The notes beneath the pieces are model-generated. The model was not told where the DNA came from and ran no database searches. It saw only the letters and a program-made list of their open reading frames with translations. The translations under genes were made by a program, and so were the position numbers. A DNA stretch of 64,000 nucleotides from Phallusia fumigata (taxonomy: Eukaryota; Chordata; Ascidiacea; Phlebobranchia; Ascidiidae), in the NCBI GenBank assembly GCA_008931825.1, contig QXVZ01023286.1, positions 251,625 to 315,624 on the forward strand, in the 5' to 3' direction. Shown in pieces: positions 1-13,679 of this stretch. Position 1 is the stretch's first letter; every line of letters begins with the position of its first letter.

Positions 1-705
1 CGTTTGAACAAGGTTCGTTGGCTGCAGCTGAACCGATTCTTCAACTGTTTTGCTGAACTCGGATGAAAATGTTACTTAAGCATTTAAAGCCAACTTTAAA
101 ACTATTTGCGCGACTGCACAAGACTCATTGGTTGCAGTTATGCAATAAATGCGACAGTATTGCGTAGCATTTTATGCGGACATTTGTGTCAAGCTATTTC
201 GGTTTCTATTGTTTTTCGTCGAAACATCTCGATTGCATTTATCCTTAAATGATTTGCATCTGTAGAGAAGCAGATGTCGTCGTAATTAAGGAGTTTTGAA
301 AGGCCTATTGTTATTCCGTGTATAGGAAAGGGTGTCTTGCGTAGTAAAGCGTTTGTGGCGGCGACAGACGCAACAAGGATTGAGTCTTGCGCAGTAAACC
401 GTTTTTGTAGTCATAGAATGGATATTTTCATAGTAGATACCGTTACTGTCGGGCATAGTAATGACACATATCTTCTTTTCCAGCAATTCACTGCAACCAA
501 CATTTCGACGTCCTTTTAAGTGTTCAGAATAATTATTTCAGGGACTGTAATGTTGCTGTGGCCGCTATTAGTACTTTAGGGCGCTTCTAGCAAATTGAAA
601 TACTGGGATCATTATCTGTACCACTCAGTGTATAACGCAACCGTTTTCTAACCCACTAACAACCCACGAAGGATACGTTACTTCCTACACTGGAAATCAA
701 CACTT
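1..705. other. 5' flank of first sulfotransferase gene
   Basis: No convincing coding exon is seen. Short open frames here have no recognisable motif. The stretch probably holds the promoter and 5' UTR of the gene that starts at 706, but I see no clear TATA box or other diagnostic site. Confidence 0.4.
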
Positions 706-3700
706 ATGGGCGAGAGAAAACATATCCGTAGATTTACCGCCTTCGCATTGCTGTTGACGACAATTACTTTGCTATCATCCGCTTGTTACCACTTCATCCT
801 GTCATCCCACAAGGCCCACACCATTGTGACCAAACAGGCGCCATTACTGACGCCGCAACGCCGAGGCCGCACGGACGCTGTGATTCTGTTAACCCAAAAA
901 CGTTCCGGTTCCAGCGTTTTAGGGGAGATTTTCAACCAACGTAATGACGTGACGTATTTTTACGAACCGCTCATACCGTTTTCGGAAACGAAGTGCGAAG
1001 AGCTGCTGGATGATCGACTTGAAGTTTTAAGCAAGATCGTCAACTGCCAGTTTGATTTGGAGGAGCATTATGCGCGGGGATTTAACGCCAGTAAATGCAC
1101 CGACAAATATTCCCAGTGAGTTTTGACGAAGATTTTTGTCTCATATCTCACTATGCGCCTGACCTAATTTACATGCAGTTTTTATACATGGTTAAATTTT
1201 ACCATGGTTTGCATTGGGGAGTTGTCCATTCGAACAGGGTCTATTTGTACGTACCGCCCCCCTCCCCCCTAAAGTGTGTGTTTACGGTTTTAGAGACCTT
1301 TTAGCCTTCCACCAATCATTTTACGCTATCATATACATGGCACCAAAACGTAGCGGCCTAAACAAGCACAGAATTTATGCGTAGTTGATTACATAAGACG
1401 GTTGCGCTGTGACGCACATGTTCGACTTTTAATGTAACACGACTGTGATGATGATCGTACGGCACTGCAATGAGACAGTTTGGCAACGGGTTCATACGCA
1501 CCTAGGATAAAAATAAAATAAACAAACAAACGAACAAACAAGAAGTAACTTTTTCCTTGGCAGCCGCATGCATATTGTTAAGCAGTGTACCTGCATAAAA
1601 TTGGTTTTGATTATGTTGCAAAACTCACGCACACACATGAAGACATGCTTCTTCATTTTTTTTCTACGTTATGTACAAAATCACATTCCTAACATTTCAA
1701 CTGTGAATAGATGCATGACAACCAAGATCTGTTCCACGAAGGGCACCAAAAACAGTCGCTTCATGTCCAGGGACATTGATCTCTGCAAGTTGGACAAGCA
1801 CAACATGCAGCAATGCCCCAAGCCAATGGACCTGGAAAAATTATCAAAACACTGTCGGAATAGCCTGATACGAGCTATGAAGGTGAGTGAAAGCAAAAGT
1901 TTAATGTTACCGTTTCTTATGTCGATGTGTGGTTTAAAGTTCGTTTGTGTAGGTGTCTTTTGTGATGGACCTTTAGTTAAGTCACTTGCATTATTATTAG
2001 TTTTTGTCATGTTTGATTTTCTTAGCTTTGATTTGGTTTAACTAAGTAAGTATATTAGTTGGACCAGCACAAAGGCTGTAAAAGACGTGAAAAAGGTTGG
2101 GGTGCATTATCGATTTGAACACCATCATTCGACTAGATGGGCGATTGAGTTAATTGGCTGTGTCTGTTTTAGAGGTGTGTTCAATTAGACACAAACTTCA
2201 AACGTAGTTACTCATAAAACCCGCTATGAGGTCTAATATCCACTCACCTAATCACGCTACAGTTTAAAAACGAATCAGTAAAACGCATTTCTCCAGTTTA
2301 CGTAATTTTAAAGTTCTGTTTAAACTTAAAACCCCAATGCATTTCAGGTGATTTACCTTTGCAAATTGGAGTGGCTGGTCCCACTCTTATCAAGTCACAC
2401 ACCTAACGTCAAAGTTGTACATCTTGTTCGGGATCCACGAGCCACTATCAACTCGAGAGTGCGATCCAACAAGTCGAAAAACCGAATTCCAGCCGTCAGG
2501 TTAGGACAGAAATTTATTTGTTTGGATAACAGCTTAATATGCCTTGTGGGCGGCGACGGAGAAAAGCACACAGTAGACGCAAACTGATGAAGCGCCTCAA
2601 TCACCAGTTGAAAATAGTTAATACTTAACCACAAGGACATATCAGTAGTTTGAAGTACATTTGCGATGGCAATTCGTTGGAAAAGCGTCATTCGTTTTTA
2701 AACGTCACTGATATATGACACAACGAATTTCCGAAGTTTCCGTTTCTTGGCTTTTCGATCAGTTTTGTTTTCAAACGTCTCTAAAGATTGGGCCTGGTTG
2801 CGGCCCCTTCGAGTAGGTTTGGATTGAAATCATTTGTGGTATTGATCCATTCGGCACGTAATACACTCAGCTATTGAATATTTCGGCGAACCACCTTACT
2901 CCAATGCCCAATTAGGCACGTGTCTATTGTAAACCTCACCCTGTCGGTTCTGTAGTTCGGTTCAATTTAACCATTAGAAAACTGTTTTCACTTCGCGCAC
3001 GATCGACCAAACCCACAACGGTCGTAAAATCCAATTGGCCTCCAAAAAAGCAGGTAAAATAAACCGTGTTTTAAATTAACGCGCAGTTTCTGATCAACTG
3101 TGGCTGGATATGCGGACGATATTCTTTAAACAACTTTAAAGGGCCTTGACTTGAATAAATACGAAGGGGGAGTCAATTGTTAGCGCAGGTATAAGCGAGT
3201 ACAGGAAAATATCCAGATACCCAAAGGGATTAAACGATGCGCAATTCTTGCTCTCCCCGTTATGACCCCGATTTGATTTCTCTACATTGACATCTCTGTG
3301 TTAGACTTGGTGATCACACAAGCGCCGCAACGGGGCAACTGCGAAAATCGTAAAATGCAATTTTTACCTGAAATTCAAACGTATCCAATACAATGAAAAA
3401 AATTTCAAAGAACACACTTGTATTTAGTTAGTCCGGTGAGCTGTTGAGTGCTTACCTGAAATAACCTGAAATATTTACCGAACAAGCGTCGGCCCCGTTA
3501 TCAGCATTGAAGTATCTGCGTGGTGGGAAAACAAGTGTTGGGGGCGGGGTTTTGGCCAAATGAAAATGTATTGAGAAAGGTCTGTTGGAACACTTTTACA
3601 GATCGACATGTTTTGATTTTGTATTTAACGGTCCATTTTTCAAACCGTAAGAGGAAAAATAACAATTCGAGTGGTTTTTTCACAATGTTGTTGTCCGTGG

Positions 3701-5747
3701 AAAAGGCAAATGCGACCCCTTGAGTTTTCGCAAGCCAATTGAACAATTGTAGAAATACACATTCTGCTAACTTCATCCGCATCTTGCTTCACCATGCCAC
3801 TAAAAACGGGCGGTTGAGACTTGCCTGGCGGTTAGCAAACACCCCACCCACCCTTCGCTCATGTTTTAAGCGAATTTAATAAAATCACGCGTCGTAAGAC
3901 TTGAATTAACTCTTGTTTAGTGAAATGTAAACAGGTATATTTTGTAAAAAACAGCTTCCGAACATAAAAGCATTCATGGGCCTTTGGACTGACAGCTTTT
4001 CGTGGTCAACAAGCCATGACTGCACCAAACTTTTTACCTGTTCCGCTGCATTGACTCCATAGCCAACTGTGGCCTGCTGCTCACAGTAGCGGACTTAGTC
4101 ACACAATGAGATTTGCCTGGATAGCACGGAGGCACGTACAAGAATGCCTTAGGAATTTGTGACTTTATTTGGACAATAATATAAATAAATCGTGATTTTT
4201 GGTAGCAAACGAGGTCAAATATGACTTTTTCGTGTAAATGACTTTTTAATACGTTAAAAAAATTAAACGTATCTAAAGATTAACCAAAAATCAGCCGATT
4301 TCTTAACGGTGTATTTTTTTCATAAAAATTCGTTTTATTTGCTATTTCTGCAAATTTACGTTTTTACCAAAAGTTCGTTTGAAGGGTACGGGAATAAAGC
4401 AATTTTAACAGGCGATGTTTGATTTGCCGTTTGCGTTGCGAGGGCAATTGTACGGGTCATAAAACATGGTTTTGAAACTGTCAACCATTGTATGGAGCAC
4501 CAAGTTCTTAGGGCCTCGAAAGGGCCTAATTCGACCCTGGCTGGCAACTTTGTTGAAACTGTCAAACAAACATGTTTTTCTTGATCTATTTAATTCTTTG
4601 CAGGCACGTTAATCATTGTCTACTTAGTGACTCGTCGCGGACACAAATACTTACATTGCAACGACATTTCGTAAAAGGGCCTGGATAAATGATTAACCGC
4701 TGATTGAATAACCCTGGGTTTTTCGTGGATATGCAGAACCTTACAAACTATTTGAGAAAGCATAACAGGATGTATTTTAAAAATTTCTTTCATATTTATA
4801 AATTCACACAGTTTTGACCTACATTATTTCTCTCAATTTTGCTGACTAATCGTGTGTTGAAAACAGATACGTAGCCAACATTATCTGCCCCAAGATGACC
4901 GACAACATCATCTTCGCAGAGAACGTTCTTCGAACCGGGGAGCTCAAAGACCAATACATGCGAATTAGACACGAAGACTTTGCGATGGACCCAGTAGAAG
5001 TTACACAGGTAACTAAGAGAAGCCTAATTCGAATATAAAGTGTGGCAATTTACAAAATGGCCTGAGTGGAGCGATTGTTAAAAAGGTTTTAATGTCGTTA
5101 GATACATTTGGTTTTAAACTATAGAATATATATTTTTGAATACTTATCATTGTGTTAAAGCAATCAACACAAAAATGAATCCAATAGAAATTACACTGGT
5201 ATGTTATCGAATCTGGGCGTAGCCAGGGGGGGTTTTCCCTTCACAAAAATTTTAAATTGTACATCAAGAGAGGTTATAAAAAAATCTCTAAGTTGTACAC
5301 TATGTAGGTTAACCCTAAAAATATTTGGCCCCTCCTAAAATTTTGGGCTGGCTACGATATTGATCTCAAAGAATCGAATTTGTATCATAATGCACCGTTT
5401 GGATTTAAAGCACTGGTAAATAGTTACCATAAAAAAACCCACATTATCTTGTTTTCTAAAAACAGGGTGTATATGATTTTATTGGAATCAACATGAACCC
5501 TACCATCAAAACTTGGCTCAAAGAAGCCACGTCGGCAAAAAACGACGATCAACTTTCAGTGAAGGAATCGCAAGGGACAAAACGCAATTCCGCAGCAGTC
5601 GTGTCAAACTGGAGAACGAGTTTAAGTTATGAAGAGGTACAGGAAGTACAAAATATTTGCTCGGAGGCTTTGGACATGCTTGGTTACCGCCAATTCGAGT
5701 CAGAAAAAGAAATGAAAGACATCGAATCAAATCCGCATTTCAAATGA
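706..5747 (+). CDS. Carbohydrate 6-O-sulfotransferase-like protein, copy 1 (5 exons, 385 aa)
   Basis: Exons read as 706-1115, 1711-1882, 2348-2499, 4867-5008 and 5466-5747; all junctions are GT-AG and phases agree, giving 385 residues. Residues about 10-32 form one hydrophobic segment after a short basic N-terminus, as in type II Golgi membrane enzymes. The PAPS 5'-phosphosulfate loop QKRSGSSVLGE lies at 64-74, followed by a YFYEPL-like segment. The 3'-phosphate site VVHLVRDPRATINSR is at about 217-231. Family knowledge: GlcNAc/Gal/GalNAc 6-O-sulfotransferases (CHST1/3/7 type) transfer sulfate from PAPS to glycans in the Golgi. The exact acceptor sugar cannot be told. A second gene with the same exon plan follows 3.8 kb downstream, so this is a tandem pair. 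Intron 3 (2.4 kb) is much longer than in copy 2. Confidence 0.9.
1505..1544. repeat. A-rich (AAAC)n-like simple repeat in intron 1
   Basis: A run of aaat and aaac units lies within intron 1 of the first sulfotransferase gene. No function is suggested. Confidence 0.6.
5174..5203 (+). pseudogene. Fossil copy of the exon 4 end and its donor site, inside intron 4
   Basis: The stretch beginning ATGAATCCAATAGAAATTAC resembles the last bases of exon 4 plus the donor in both sulfotransferase genes. By eye about 23 of 27 bases match copy 2 (13055-13081). It sits about 190 bp downstream of the real exon end, so it is probably an internal duplication remnant. It is too short to code for anything by itself. 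Confidence 0.5.
5212..5358. mobile_element. Candidate short MITE in intron 4 of sulfotransferase copy 1
   Basis: The left edge carries GCGTAGCCAG and the right edge CTGGCTACG, which are inverted. The interior is T/A rich with C runs. I could not identify a convincing target-site duplication, so the ends are approximate. Confidence 0.45.
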
Positions 5748-8700
5748 AACAAGAAAAAAACTGAGATTTTGCGATGTGGTTTTCCGGTTTTTGGGAAAAA
5801 CAATTGCGATGTGAAGCCTTATCCGTGAATAGCGCTTCTTGTTTTGTGCAATGAGAAGTTTTATGCAGTTTACACACTCCAGTTGCCCTGTCATGGCACA
5901 ATGGGAAACCATGCTGGACTTTAGGTTGAACTTGATCCACTAAGACAATGGTTTCAAACTTTTTGACACATTCTCGTTTTTTTGGAATATTTTATTCTCT
6001 TTCCACCCACTCCCCTAATAGACAAGGCGTAATATAAAGTAATTTTAAGGTTTGGAACCACCGGTCTACCTAAAAACAAATATCGTAAATCGCTTTATTA
6101 CAAAGCGGAAATCCCTCTCCTTAACTCAAGAAATTCCTCCCTGGTTGGGAACCTCTGCCCTAAGCCCCGTATTTGAATCGCTCTTTGACATTTGAAACGT
6201 TGCGTGGCGCCGGCCTACTTTTCACAACTTTTTAATTTAAAACGTCGCTGCAAGCGTTTACGGTACGCATCTATTCAGGCGTGAAATATTTAATCCCGCG
6301 CCACGCGTCATGTTGTGTGACGTATTATTGATATGCTTCCCACTGTTTTTGAAATAAACATTTGCTTATCAAATAAAAGTGCTCCGACTTTGCACCTACA
6401 CCGGAAATCCTAATATGAAGGACCCTTAAACCAGACACACCTTATTATATAGTTGCGTCAAGCTCACTTTCCGAGCAAATACAAACGTTTGCTATGAAGT
6501 CGATGTGTGTTGATTTAAATGGGTGCAGGTAATCAATTACGGCTTAAAATAGCCCACTGGAAATCTACAGGGTAACGGCTGAAGTCTGCGCGTCATCACC
6601 GTTTGTTTAGCGTTGGTAGGTTAACATGAGTTTAGGAAGTTTAGGAACAATGACTGAAATTTAAATCTGTTGGTCGTATTGAGGAGGAGTTCGTTCTGTA
6701 AAAAACGAAGGGTTTGTTTGATAGAGGGTATTTGCTCAAGTTCGACTTGATCAGTTCGATTTTGGACAGCGAAGTTAGAACTAGTTTACCTGATAAACGC
6801 CAATCTGTGCATCTGGCAAAATAGTCTGAAAGGTTGGATTGAGGGGTCGCAAACTTGAAATTGCATGAAGAAAGTGGTACTGATCGTTATAGTTAACAAG
6901 CCTTTTCGAAAAGAAAGGTTAAGATACCTGATGCGCTTGTTTGTCGAAAGGTCTGTGTTGCCACAAAGCTTGTGTTTCACTTCCATTTAGGACTGAGGCT
7001 GTAATCTGTCAGTAAATTTAGATCTCGTATTAAAAAAACACTCTTAATGCTGACCCGAAGAGCAAGCAAAAATTATGTTTATTGCGAGTGCTTTTTTTGA
7101 CTTATTGTTCAATCTGACCCAAAATGGACGCCCAACAGGCGCATTCACCCGCGGATTTATTTGTTTAGGCAGCAGTAACATTTTCGCAATAGGAAACGCC
7201 TCTGCTGAATCCGGCAAATTCTAACAAGGAAACTCTGATGTGCAATGCAAACAGACCACCCCGTGTGTGAAATCTAGGTCTGCTGGTACAATGTCGCCTT
7301 ATTGTATAATTTTTAAACCAACCGGCTAAATTGTTAAATGAACTCCGTTTTTTTAAATAGCGTTTCTATGTTGTTATGTGCGCTATGTGATAGCTTAATA
7401 ATGTTTTTTCGAAAAACATTTATGTACATTTTTTTCGAATTTTTGGCTATATATTTACCCTTTTTCACCACCATTGCTCTCAAAAACAAACACGCCCCCA
7501 CGTTATACAGCCACCTACACTTGTGTTTGTTTTGTTTGTTTTGAAACAAACATTCTCTTTTTATAACAACGATCCGCAACACAAAAAAGAATTCCGCCCA
7601 CTCTGGAACGAAGTAACGAAAGCGATGCGATGTTTTGCTAAAGGCTCAACACAGTATACCTACACGGAACCGTTTACCACGTGCTGTTGAGCCAGCTGGC
7701 AGCAGGTCACCAGTTTGCCTGAAAAAATGGTGTCGGTTTAAGCTTTAACAGTTAAAGCTTATGGTCTCGCAATCTGTAGGTGCCTAAAAAGGATTTCGTT
7801 TTGCTTTTACTCAATGTGTTGTCTCAATTGTTTTTAAATTAAAATTTCTTTACTGTTATATACATATTTATAAAAACCAATATTGATATGTTTGCAAAAA
7901 AATGAATGACAGGTGTTTGACGACTTTCTAAAACCTGTCGACTTAATTTGAAATAAGGGGGCCTCGAGCTAGGTATAGCTTAGCCAATATTGCCAATTAC
8001 AAATAAGGCACTTCAAAATGGACACTGGCAACTAGCAGACCAACCGCCGGAATTTAGGCAACGGTTACAGACTGCTGGCGTTTGTGCGACGTCGAATTCG
8101 TTGTTTGTCTAGCCTTTGTGTGTCACAAAGATACTGCTTGGGGGAAAAATGTCTGATGTGGTCGGCATCAGTAACTGCTGTGGATAAGTTGCTTCGGTGG
8201 TCACGCATTTTTGCGCTAAACTTTATTTCGATGCGCTAGTTTGGGTCAAACTAAAAAAGCAGTATGCAGTTTTTGTATTTTTCCAGTTGTGTACTTGTCA
8301 ATAACTAGTCGGTTGTATTTTAGTGAGGTGATTGAGGTTAGTTGATTATCTACGCCAACACGCCAACACAGCCAATGCAGATAAGAAAGCATACAGTTGT
8401 GTTGTGTAGTTTTGTGCTATATGTTATGGTTACAAAAAAATCTAGTAGTAACTTATTATTTAAATTATGAAATGCAGGCAAAATGGCCGACTGCTGCAGA
8501 TCGATAAATTTAAATTTATGTTTAACAAGTTAGGACTGCTATTCTACCGGTTGTCTTGGTCAGGTCAGCACATAATATCAAGCCTTGAAAAGTACTCTAG
8601 TACCCATTTTGTTTCAACCATCGGGGCAGCAAGTAACCTAGTTCAAGCAATAAACAAATATTTTGTCATATGATTTGCGCCATCACAAGTAGCCCCTTAA

Positions 8701-9545
8701 CTCCAAACATTTATCTTTTGTGGTTTTCATCATAGCAATGTCTAATAGATGTTTATTGTGAAAAGCAGGAAGACGGCCGCATGAATAGACCGGGTAAAAA
8801 GTTTCCCCACTGACTGGGGTAAAAGTTGTTGTTCAGAAAACCAAAAGGTACACACGTTGTGTGTTTTTTTCTTTGCAAACGTAAAACGGCGTTTAAAATT
8901 GTAGTTTTATGTATAGAAGGGTTTACCAATGTGGGGAACACGCCCTACCAGCGAACAGTTTAAAAATAATATTAACTAGTAAAACTTTCACGTGTTTCAT
9001 TCAAATCCTGTTCACTTCTCCTTACAAGTTGTTATGAATCTGGCACCACATCCCCGGCAACTTCCTTTAGAGCCTGTAGAAACTTTTACAAACAGTTTCT
9101 TATCAAACTAAAAGAGGGACTAAATAATGTGTGACATGAAGGTGACGCTTGGCAGAAAGATCGTTTGGAAACACTGATCCATAGCTACCTGTTTGTGCAC
9201 ACATCGCGGTTAGGTTTGTGAACATTTAGGCAACTCCACAGAAAGTTTTTGGTAAATTATCAGAAAGCCCAGTACAAAGTCAACGCGATAGGCAAATAAA
9301 GTTTGACAGGTACCAATTTTTACGTAATTAATCAAAACAGGTTAAATATTGCACCAATAATTATGAACGTAGTGTTTGATGTCGACTTGGTGGATATAGT
9401 AACATTTTGTTTTCTACAGATATCCAATGTTTCTTTGTTAAGGCTCATTAGTAGACTTATGCTTAAAAATTTAGCAACAAAAAGTTTTTGAAACAAAGTC
9501 TCCACAGTTTTCTTTACACGCAGTGGAATACCAACACACAACAAT
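5748..9545. other. Intergenic region between the two sulfotransferase genes
   Basis: No coding exon is recognised. An AAATAAA candidate polyadenylation signal lies near 6373. A MITE at 5946-6157 is listed separately. The remainder is AT-rich sequence in which I see no structure. Confidence 0.5.
5946..6157 (-). mobile_element. hAT-like MITE, reverse-orientation sibling of the copy at 10534
   Basis: Read on the minus strand it starts CAGAGGTTCCCAACCAGGGA and shares interior words with the 10534-10746 element, such as gagttaagg and ggtagacc. The other end reads CAATGGTTTCAAAC. The flanking octamers cactaaga and ccctaagc match at 6 of 8 positions, consistent with a decayed 8-bp target-site duplication. 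It is 212 bp and non-coding. Confidence 0.65.
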
Positions 9546-12500
9546 ATGAGACACATGCGTAAATTTACCGCCTTCGCATTGCTGCTCACGACAATTACTT
9601 TTCTATCATCCGCTTGTTACCATCTTATCCTGTCATCTAACAAAGCCCACAACATCGAGGCCAAAGAGGCACTGACGCCGCGCCACCGGGGCCGCACGGA
9701 CGCCGTTATCCTGCTAACCCAAAAACGGTCCGGTTCCAGCGTTTTGGGTGAGATTTTCAACCAACGTACCGACGTGGCTTATTTTTACGAACCCTTGCTA
9801 CCTTTCACCGAACGAAAATGCGAGGAACTGTTGGGAGACAGACTGCAAGTGTTGAGGAAAATTGTCAGTTGCCGATTTGACTTGGAGGAACATTACATTC
9901 GCGGTTTTAACGCCAGTAAATGCACAGACAAGCATGCTCAGTAAGTCGTGGTTAATAATTTCAAGCGCTTTGGTATTTTTATAAAGCGTTAGATGTTTTG
10001 ATGTCGTTGTTAGAAGTTTGTTGGAGGAAAATTACTTGATCTGTATTTTCACAACACATTTGAACTTTTTATCTTATTTTATGTCAACAGATATGCATCG
10101 ATTTTACCTTTTGGAGAATGATATTTTAGCTTAATGCATTTTCCTAATGTAACGTTCAATTGAAACGATCGAACATTATCTTTTGCGTCGACATCCAAAT
10201 CCATGGTTATATTAAAACCATCTCCTTGACAAGAACTCCAATATTTTACAATACGCTACTAATTAGTTAATCCAGACGACAAGCCTACAAGCGCAAAACG
10301 TTTTTGTTCAGGTGCCTAAAAAAGAAGGTCTGCTTTACTGGAGGATCGAAATACAGCAGGTTCCTATCGAGGGACGCTGGTTTGTGCAAAGTTGGGAACT
10401 ATAACCAGCAACAATGTCCCGAACCTATCGACCTCCCCGCCTTGACTAAATTCTGCAAACAGACCCTACTACGAGCAATGAAGGTAAGTTTCTGCAACTG
10501 TTGTATTTGGTTACTGTATTAATTAGGTTAGGTCAGTGGTTTCCGACCAGGGATAAATTTGATGAGTTAAGGGGAGGAATGTCCACTTTATAGCCAAGTT
10601 CTTGATAATTGTAGACTACAATTACAATTTGTAGTATTTATTTGAAGGTAGACCAACTTTTAACATTCCTTTAGTAGGGGAGGAATAAAAAGTTCCAAAA
10701 TAAGCAAAAGGGGGGAGGAGGCACCAATGTAAGTTGGGAACCACTGGGTTAGGTCAGGATCAGTGAGTACTCCGTATCGCTTTGGAAGTGCCAGGGAAAA
10801 CGGAGTTAAACGGCCTTTTTCGTGCGATGTGCATTACGGGCCAACGTAAATTCGAAAGATAGATGCTGGTTTTTGAACAGCACCTAAAACTATACTAATA
10901 AAGCCCGAATACCTGTGCTAGTTAATTTAGACATTGTTTGTCTCTCTTCGGAGAGGGAGTTGCTTTTTCCGGGCGAACTGGCGCGTTTTCATTTTCCCCT
11001 ATCCGGGTTGCGGAGCGTTAAACAAGACCAAGCTACAACGACAAAGTGATTAAACGCTGCTCCTGTATTCGACCATTCCCTGTCCTAGAACCCCCCGTCA
11101 TAGTTCCATGTCATAAAACCGTCATAATCATAAGTCATAAAATGTCACAAGCTCATTAAACCTGGAATATTCGACGCTTATAGGTAAACAAAGCCCTCGC
11201 AGTTTGGCACTTATTGTCCGGCTCTTTGCTAGTATTTAAACTTGTTTTAATAGATTTAACAAGCGCATTTTACTCATCGCTGTAAACAGAGTCGAATTTA
11301 GGCTTTCGACCCTATAAGCTGTATAAAGCACCTTACTGAGATCCCATTCTTTTAAATCACCCCAGTTTTTCAAGACTAAATAATTTAATGTAGATGTTGT
11401 TTCAAAGCCCTATACATCGTGCGATCGCTTATTTATTTATCTGTAGCTCAGTTAGTTTTCTAGTGGGGTCTGCGGTCCCCTAGGGGTCCGTGAGGCGATT
11501 TTAGGGGGACCGCGAAACTTCTTTAGCCTCTCTTAGTCGGTGATATATCGCGTGACTACTGATAAATTCCGTATGTGCGTTTCATGTGCATCGTTGGGTG
11601 CCAGCAACCCGAAATGCTTCTTTTGTGAAAGCGATTGTGGCACATACAATGCATACAGCATTGCTGAATTGTAATCGTCTTAAGTTTAGTCAGTATGTAA
11701 AAAAATTTTAAAATTTAAAGAACCACTGTTGTACCTGAATCCGCCACTGGCTGTAAACCATTAATGGACCTCAGGTCACGTCAAATCCAGCCCTAGAGCA
11801 ACGAGTCCTCTTTCAGTTTGAGTTTTGCGATTGATGATTCGATCAATCGAATTGTATTTTCATCAACAAACTCTAAATTCTAAAGGCTTGTGGCTTAAAC
11901 CACTTTTACATGCAGGTGATATACCTTTGCAAATTGGAGTGGCTGGTCCCACTCTTATCAAGTCACACACCCAACGTCAAAGTTGTACATCTTGTCCGAG
12001 ATCCACGAGCCACCATCAACTCCAGAATTCGAGGAAACAAGTCAAAAAATCGGATTTCTACAGTCAGGTGAGATATTGTTTGTTTTTGTAGGGTTTATAA
12101 TACGTCCGCTGTCCGAATTTTTGTCATTAAATTCAAACCAACCTTTGCGGCATTATTCAGTGTTTTCGGTTCAAACAGAAATGAAAAAGACAGGGTTAAA
12201 TCCATAAACTTGCTTTTAAGTCGCCTGTTACTATGATGTTTTTCGACCGGATTGCCAACACCGGGTTCTCGAAAGGGTATTGATGTACGTTACTTGCTTT
12301 GTAATTAACTACTTCATCATCTTGGCTGGCCTTCGATGCAAACCAGCCAAATGGGTTTTAATACAAATTTATATTTTTAAGAACGGGGAACAACGTTTAA
12401 CGGCAAAAAAGTTCATTTTAGTAATTTTGTCACATCAACTTTTAACATAGCACTCTAACAGAGGTGAAGTGGAAAATGTACGCAACGAAACAGCCGTAAA

Positions 12501-13679
12501 AAGTGTTTTGTTTCTGTTAGTTTGCTTGTGACGCAAATGTGGCAGATAGACGGCCTTGTGTCAATGCTACTTATGTACAAAGCGCTTCAAACAGTTAGGA
12601 AATCTTCCACATGTTTCGTAGGTTAATTAATAATAGTGCAGCAGCAGGGAAGCGTTACAACGGTTGATCCAATAACTGTATCTAGTTTTTTAACGTCTGA
12701 ACGTTGTACAACATTTGGGGATTGTTTTAGTTCCTTCAAGTCGCTATAAGATTACTTTTACCAATCAAACTAACGTAACAAAGTTCGTGTATTCAGAGCG
12801 CAAAATATGAGTTAGACAATAAAAAATGTAATTTTATTTTTGTTAGCACAAAAACCCGCCGAGTTGTTTACTCGCTACTCGAAAAGCGAGTTGTTTTCGC
12901 AGCGCAAAACCCTTAAACGACTTTCGTTTTTTGGCAGATACGCAGCAGACGGAATTTGCCCCAAGATGACAGACAACATCATCTTCGCGGAAAACGTTGT
13001 TCGGACCGGGGAGCTCAAAGACCAATATATGCGAATTAGACACGAAGACTTTGCGATGAACCCAGTAGAAGTTACACAGGTAACATAGAGAGGCCGAAAA
13101 AATTTGAATGATAAGGATTTTAAAACGGTCTAAATCAAGCGATGGCAGCTTAAAAGGTTTCAAGGTGGTGGGACACATAAAATTTGAAACTTTAGATTCT
13201 TGTGTCCAAAATATCGTTGAATATTCAACAATTTGTCAAAGCAAACAATTTAAAAAAGTTGTATTATTTTCTGTTAAAAATACACTCTACATGTTTCGTT
13301 GTAATGATTTTTCTGGTATAAAAAGAAACAGACATAGGACATTTCGGAAACTGTTATTGTCCATTTCTGCATACAGGCCGTATATGATTTCATTGGAATC
13401 AACATGAACCCTACAATCGAAGCTTGGCTCAGAGAAGCCACCTCGGCGAAAAACGACAACGATCTTTCGGTAAAAAACTACCAAGGAACAACACGCAACT
13501 CCGCAGCGGTTGTGTCAAACTGGAGAACCAGTTTAAGTTATGAAGAGGTACAGGAGGTGCAGAAGATCTGCTCGGAGGCGTTGGACATGCTCGGTTACCG
13601 CCAGTTTGTGTCTGAAAAGGAGATGAAAGACATCGAATCAAATCCGCATTTCACATACAGTTCTGGTGCTAACAACTGA
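9546..13679 (+). CDS. Carbohydrate 6-O-sulfotransferase-like protein, copy 2 (5 exons, 387 aa)
   Basis: Exons read as 9546-9940, 10312-10483, 11916-12067, 12938-13079 and 13377-13679. The last three intron phases and exon lengths mirror copy 1, and the sum is in frame for 387 residues. A membrane anchor occupies roughly residues 8-30. The 5'-PSB loop QKRSGSSVLGE lies at 59-69 and the 3'-PB segment with VRDPRATINSR near 212-226. Exons 3 to 5 are very like copy 1. Exon 2 has diverged more and keeps a cysteine-rich middle. The C-terminus is seven residues longer than in copy 1. As a family member it should use PAPS to sulfate a glycan in the Golgi lumen; the acceptor is unknown. The start is the first ATG, upstream of the anchor. 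Confidence 0.9.
10534..10746 (+). mobile_element. hAT-type MITE with perfect 8-bp target-site duplication
   Basis: It lies in intron 2 of sulfotransferase copy 2. The termini CAGTGGTTTCCGACC and GTTGGGAACCACTG are inverted. The octamer ggttaggt occurs directly on both sides (10526-10533 and 10747-10754), as expected for hAT transposition. It is 213 bp with no coding capacity. A sibling lies at 5946-6157. Confidence 0.9.

Noticed and set aside
11460-11760. GGGGTC/GGGGACC-rich stretch in intron 2 of sulfotransferase copy 2, resembling a decayed hAT element
   Set aside because: Ends could not be set and no flanking duplication was seen.
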